Shown piece after piece: positions 14,414 through 16,662 of a stretch of DNA of 16,662 nucleotides. Both the position numbers and the translations under genes were made by a program. Origin of the DNA: Nitriliruptorales bacterium (GTDB taxonomy: Bacteria > Actinomycetota > Nitriliruptoria > Euzebyales > Egibacteraceae); assembly GCA_007133145.1 (NCBI GenBank), contig SLNF01000018.1:1-16662 (forward strand). The letters run 5' to 3'. Numbering within the stretch: position 1 is the first letter of the stretch; each line of letters opens with the position of its first letter. The notes beneath the pieces were generated by a model, which saw only the letters and a list, made by a program, of their open reading frames with translations, had not been told where the DNA came from and searched no databases.

Positions 14414-15676
14414 GGCGCGCCGGGCAAGCAGCCCGGGGCGCGTGAGCCCGCCGACGGCGGCGAGCACGACGGCGAGCAGGACGAGGGCAACCTGTGGTGA
14501 CCACACGTCGGCGACGGCGCCGTTGAGGCCGGCGGCAAGCGGCCGGGAGCCGATGAAGGCGACCGACCACAGCGCCATGACCCGCCCGCGCAGCTCCTCG
14601 GGCGCGCGCTGCTGGATCTGGGTCGTGAGTCCGGTGACCGCGGCCATCATCCCCGCCCCGCCGACGGTGACCGCGGCGACGGCCAGCGCCGGGGTGGGGC
14701 TGAGGCCGAAGGCGGCCGTCGCAGCCGCGAGCACCCAGAAGCCGCCCGAGCCGACGCGCGCCTGGGGCAGGGAGCGGCGCAGCCAGCCCAGGGCGAGGAC
14801 CGTGAGGGCCGCGCCTACGCCGAACGCCGAGGCGAAGAGGGCGACGAGGCCGGCCCCCTCGCCGAAGCCGGCGGCGATCGGGGGTGACAACGTGATGACG
14901 GGGTCGACGCCGAAGCCGACACCGGCGACGGCGAGCAGGAGCAGGGCGAGGGCGCGGTCCTCACGAAGGTGGCGCACGCCCGCGAGCGCCGACCGGTCGG
15001 TGCTTGGCGGGCGGGTGACCGGCCGCAGGGGCATCGTGGCGACGACCGCGGCGAGGACGAGCTGGCAGGCCGACGCGAAGCCGAAGGCCGCCGCCGGTCC
15101 GGCGCCGACGAGGATGAGCGCGCCGAGGGCGGGGCCGGCCGCCCGCGCGAACGTGAACGGCGCGGTCGTGAGGGCAATGACCGCGGGCAGCTCGTTGGGT
15201 CGGGCCATCGAGGGGACGATCGCGTGCATCGCCGGCGCGCTGATCGCGAAGCCGATGCCGACGAGGAGCGCGGCGCCGATGACGCGCCACGCGCCGGTGG
15301 GGCCCCCGAGGCCGACGACGGCGAGCACCGCGGCGAGCGCGCCGGAGCCGACGGCGACGAGCAGCCGCCCGGCCACGACCTGTCGCCGTCGGTTGCCGCG
15401 ATCGGCCACCGCGCCCATCCAGGGGGCGAGGACGACCTGCGGGCCGAACTGCGCGATGCTCACCGCGCCGACGAGCAGCGCCGAGCCCGAGACGTCGTAG
15501 ACGAGGATCGCCGCGACGACGTTGTGCACCCAGATCCCCATCGAGGCGAGGACCTTGGCCGCAACGTAGGCGCCGACGGTGCGGTCGACGAGCAGGCGCA
15601 GCGCGCCGCGGGGCGCGGGCTGGTCCTGCTCGCCGCCCTGGCCGGCCCACGGGGTCTGCTCGGAGGTCTCGGTCAC
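14408..15676 (-). CDS. MFS transporter, MFS_3/EntS-like
   Basis: A 422-residue membrane protein with about twelve hydrophobic segments and a typical major-facilitator loop 2-3 sequence (GAVADRGNRRRQVVAGRLL). A PEELRGRVMALWSVAFIGSRPLAAGLNG segment near the C-terminal half is characteristic of the MFS_3/EntS-like exporters, many of which export siderophores or drugs. About 30 hydrophilic residues precede the first helix (VGAYVAAKVLASMGIWVHN). The GTG at 15676 is chosen because GAGG lies about 8 nt upstream; a TTG at 15724 would add 16 residues but has no ribosome binding site. The gene is convergent with metY and 162 nt downstream of the SDR gene on the same strand, so it probably has its own promoter. 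The substrate is unknown. Confidence 0.87.
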   Translation of the reverse strand: MTETSEQTPWAGQGGEQDQPAPRGALRLLVDRTVGAYVAAKVLASMGIWVHNVVAAILVYDVSGSALLVGAVSIAQFGPQVVLAPWMGAVADRGNRRRQVVAGRLLVAVGSGALAAVLAVVGLGGPTGAWRVIGAALLVGIGFAISAPAMHAIVPSMARPNELPAVIALTTAPFTFARAAGPALGALILVGAGPAAAFGFASACQLVLAAVVATMPLRPVTRPPSTDRSALAGVRHLREDRALALLLLAVAGVGFGVDPVITLSPPIAAGFGEGAGLVALFASAFGVGAALTVLALGWLRRSLPQARVGSGGFWVLAAATAAFGLSPTPALAVAAVTVGGAGMMAAVTGLTTQIQQRAPEELRGRVMALWSVAFIGSRPLAAGLNGAVADVWSPQVALVLLAVVLAAVGGLTRPGLLARRAG

Positions 15677-15805
15677 CGCATCCGCCTCGGCTCGGCAGCC
15701 TCCGATTGTGACCACCGCACGCAAGCTCGCAGCGCCCGACCCTGGCCGTGCGGCGGGGGCCTGGCGCCGCAGCCGGCCACCCCATCCGACGGCCTTCCGG
15801 CGGAG

Positions 15806-15825
15806 GCGCGCGAGCGGGGGCGCGC
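15806..15825 (-). terminator. Possible terminator hairpin after the SDR gene
   Basis: GCGCGC (15806-15811) and GCGCGC (15820-15825) can form a 6-bp stem with an 8-nt loop, 14 nt after the stop codon of the SDR gene. In sequence this GC-rich, chance inverted repeats are common, so the position is the main support. Confidence 0.35.
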
Positions 15826-15838
15826 GACCCGCGGGCGC

Positions 15839-16662
15839 TCAGCCCCGCCCGGCCTGCCCGGCGCCGCCGGTCGCGCGGAAGGCCTCGACGGTGTGGGCGA
15901 CCGCGTCCGGGTGCGGTGTCGGCTCGAGCGGCCCGAAGGCCTCGGTGAAGGCCGAGGCGTCGGTGGTGTAGGGCCGGTCCCACTGCTCGACGAGCTCGCG
16001 CAGCTCGCGGACGTTGGGGTCGCGCAGCCCTCCGACGCGCAGCATCCACGGCGGGAGGGTGCGCACCTTCGCCGGGACCCCGGCGGCGTTGGCGACGAGG
16101 GTGAGCAGCTCGCGCTGGGTCACCGGCTCGGCCGCCGGCAGGATCCAGGCCCGGCCGTCGGCCTCGGGACGCTCGACGAGCTCGGCGAAGCCCCGTGCGG
16201 CGTCGGGCAGGTAGTGGAAGGTGTGGGGCTGGTCGGCATCGACGAGCGCCCGCAGCGGCTTGCCGTCGAGGGCGGGGGCGATGCCGAGCGCGTAGACCGC
16301 GCTGTTCGTCCCCCCGGGACCGTAGTAGTCGCTGAAGCGCCCGAGGGTCACCCCGCAGCGGCCCTCGCGGTGGGCCCGCAACAACCGCTGGCCGAGCGCG
16401 GCGCGCAGCCTGCCCTTGCGGGTGCCCGGGAGCTCGGGCGTGGCCTCGCTGATCGGCTCGTCGGGCGCGCCGTAGGCGTAGAGGTTGTCGCACATCACGA
16501 GCCGCGCGCCGGCGGCCGCCGCGCCGGCGAGCGCATGCTCGACGAGGCCGGGCAGCTCCGAGGCCCACCGGGCATAGGGCACCTGCGCGGCCATGACGAC
16601 GACGTCGGCGCCGGCGGCCGCCCGCATGGCGTCGTCGAGCACGGCGAGGTCGGCGGCGGCCG
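15839..16662 (-). CDS. Extended-SDR / NAD-dependent epimerase-like protein (5' partial)
   Basis: The frame stays open to the window edge. The visible ~274 residues begin where the second half of a Rossmann fold would be (AVLDDAMRAAAGADVVVMAAQVPY), so the N-terminal GxxGxxG cofactor loop lies outside the window and the gene is partial. A GTG at 16642 could be read as a start but would remove the cofactor site. Later blocks are family-typical: LVMCDNLYAYG, LGRFSDYYGPGG, and PHTFHYLPDAARGFAELV. The usual Tyr-x3-Lys catalytic pair is not seen; the equivalent helix reads TRKGRLRAALGQ, as in a subgroup of actinobacterial epimerase-like proteins I recall. Substrate and reaction are unknown, and it may be a binding or atypical reductase protein. 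It precedes the MFS gene in the same direction. Confidence 0.82.
   Translation of the reverse strand, partial: AAADLAVLDDAMRAAAGADVVVMAAQVPYARWASELPGLVEHALAGAAAAGARLVMCDNLYAYGAPDEPISEATPELPGTRKGRLRAALGQRLLRAHREGRCGVTLGRFSDYYGPGGTNSAVYALGIAPALDGKPLRALVDADQPHTFHYLPDAARGFAELVERPEADGRAWILPAAEPVTQRELLTLVANAAGVPAKVRTLPPWMLRVGGLRDPNVRELRELVEQWDRPYTTDASAFTEAFGPLEPTPHPDAVAHTVEAFRATGGAGQAGRG

Noticed and set aside
15677..15724. TTG start giving the MFS protein 16 more residues
   Set aside because: No ribosome binding site precedes the TTG, whereas the GTG at 15676 has GAGG at a good distance.

Overview
The window is very GC-rich (about three quarters G+C by eye) and has GTG starts, GAGG/AAGGAG ribosome binding sites and long antisense open frames caused by codon-position GC bias. 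This fits a high-GC actinomycete, perhaps a deep-branching one. The lineage cannot be fixed from the sequence alone. No rRNA, tRNA, IS element, prophage or CRISPR array is visible.

Layout. (1) Positions 79-1581, minus: a PLP-dependent (group II, aromatic amino acid type) decarboxylase. Its 395-bp upstream gap holds three tandem copies of an ~83-bp hairpin-forming repeat. (2) Positions 1977-7896, minus: a five-gene operon read as dmsA, dmsB, dmsC, a TorD-family chaperone, then an unusual iron-sulfur/zinc-ribbon protein. Together these make a Tat-exported molybdenum DMSO-reductase-type respiratory complex plus its assembly factor. A GTGA-N6-TCAC dyad, the classic core of Crp/Fnr-family operators, lies just upstream of dmsA. 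(3) Position 8182, plus: mobB, divergent from dmsA, which serves the bis-MGD molybdenum cofactor that DmsA needs. (4) Positions 8897-10636, minus: a fusion of a HAD phosphatase, a HerA-like P-loop ATPase and a C-terminal helical domain, of unknown function. (5) Positions 10815-11843, plus: a SAM-dependent methyltransferase with a low-complexity linker. (6) Positions 11989-14390, plus: metA and metY, a two-gene route from homoserine to homocysteine. (7) Positions 14408-15676, minus: an MFS exporter-like protein. (8) Position 15839 to the window edge, minus: an extended-SDR (epimerase-like) protein whose N-terminus lies outside the window.

How the genes work together. DmsA (outside face, Mo-bisMGD), DmsB (four [4Fe-4S] clusters) and DmsC (quinol-oxidising anchor) would reduce an S- or N-oxide with electrons from menaquinol. 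The TorD protein matures DmsA before Tat export and MobB helps supply the cofactor. The fifth operon gene is not part of the canonical dmsABC(D) set. MetA makes O-acylhomoserine and MetY sulfhydrylates it.

The points most worth a second look are the hairpin repeat array, whose base changes keep pairing only in the minus-strand RNA; the extra iron-sulfur protein with one missing cluster cysteine; the HAD-HerA fusion and its ribosome binding site in a hairpin loop; and the threonine at the acyl-specificity position of MetA.
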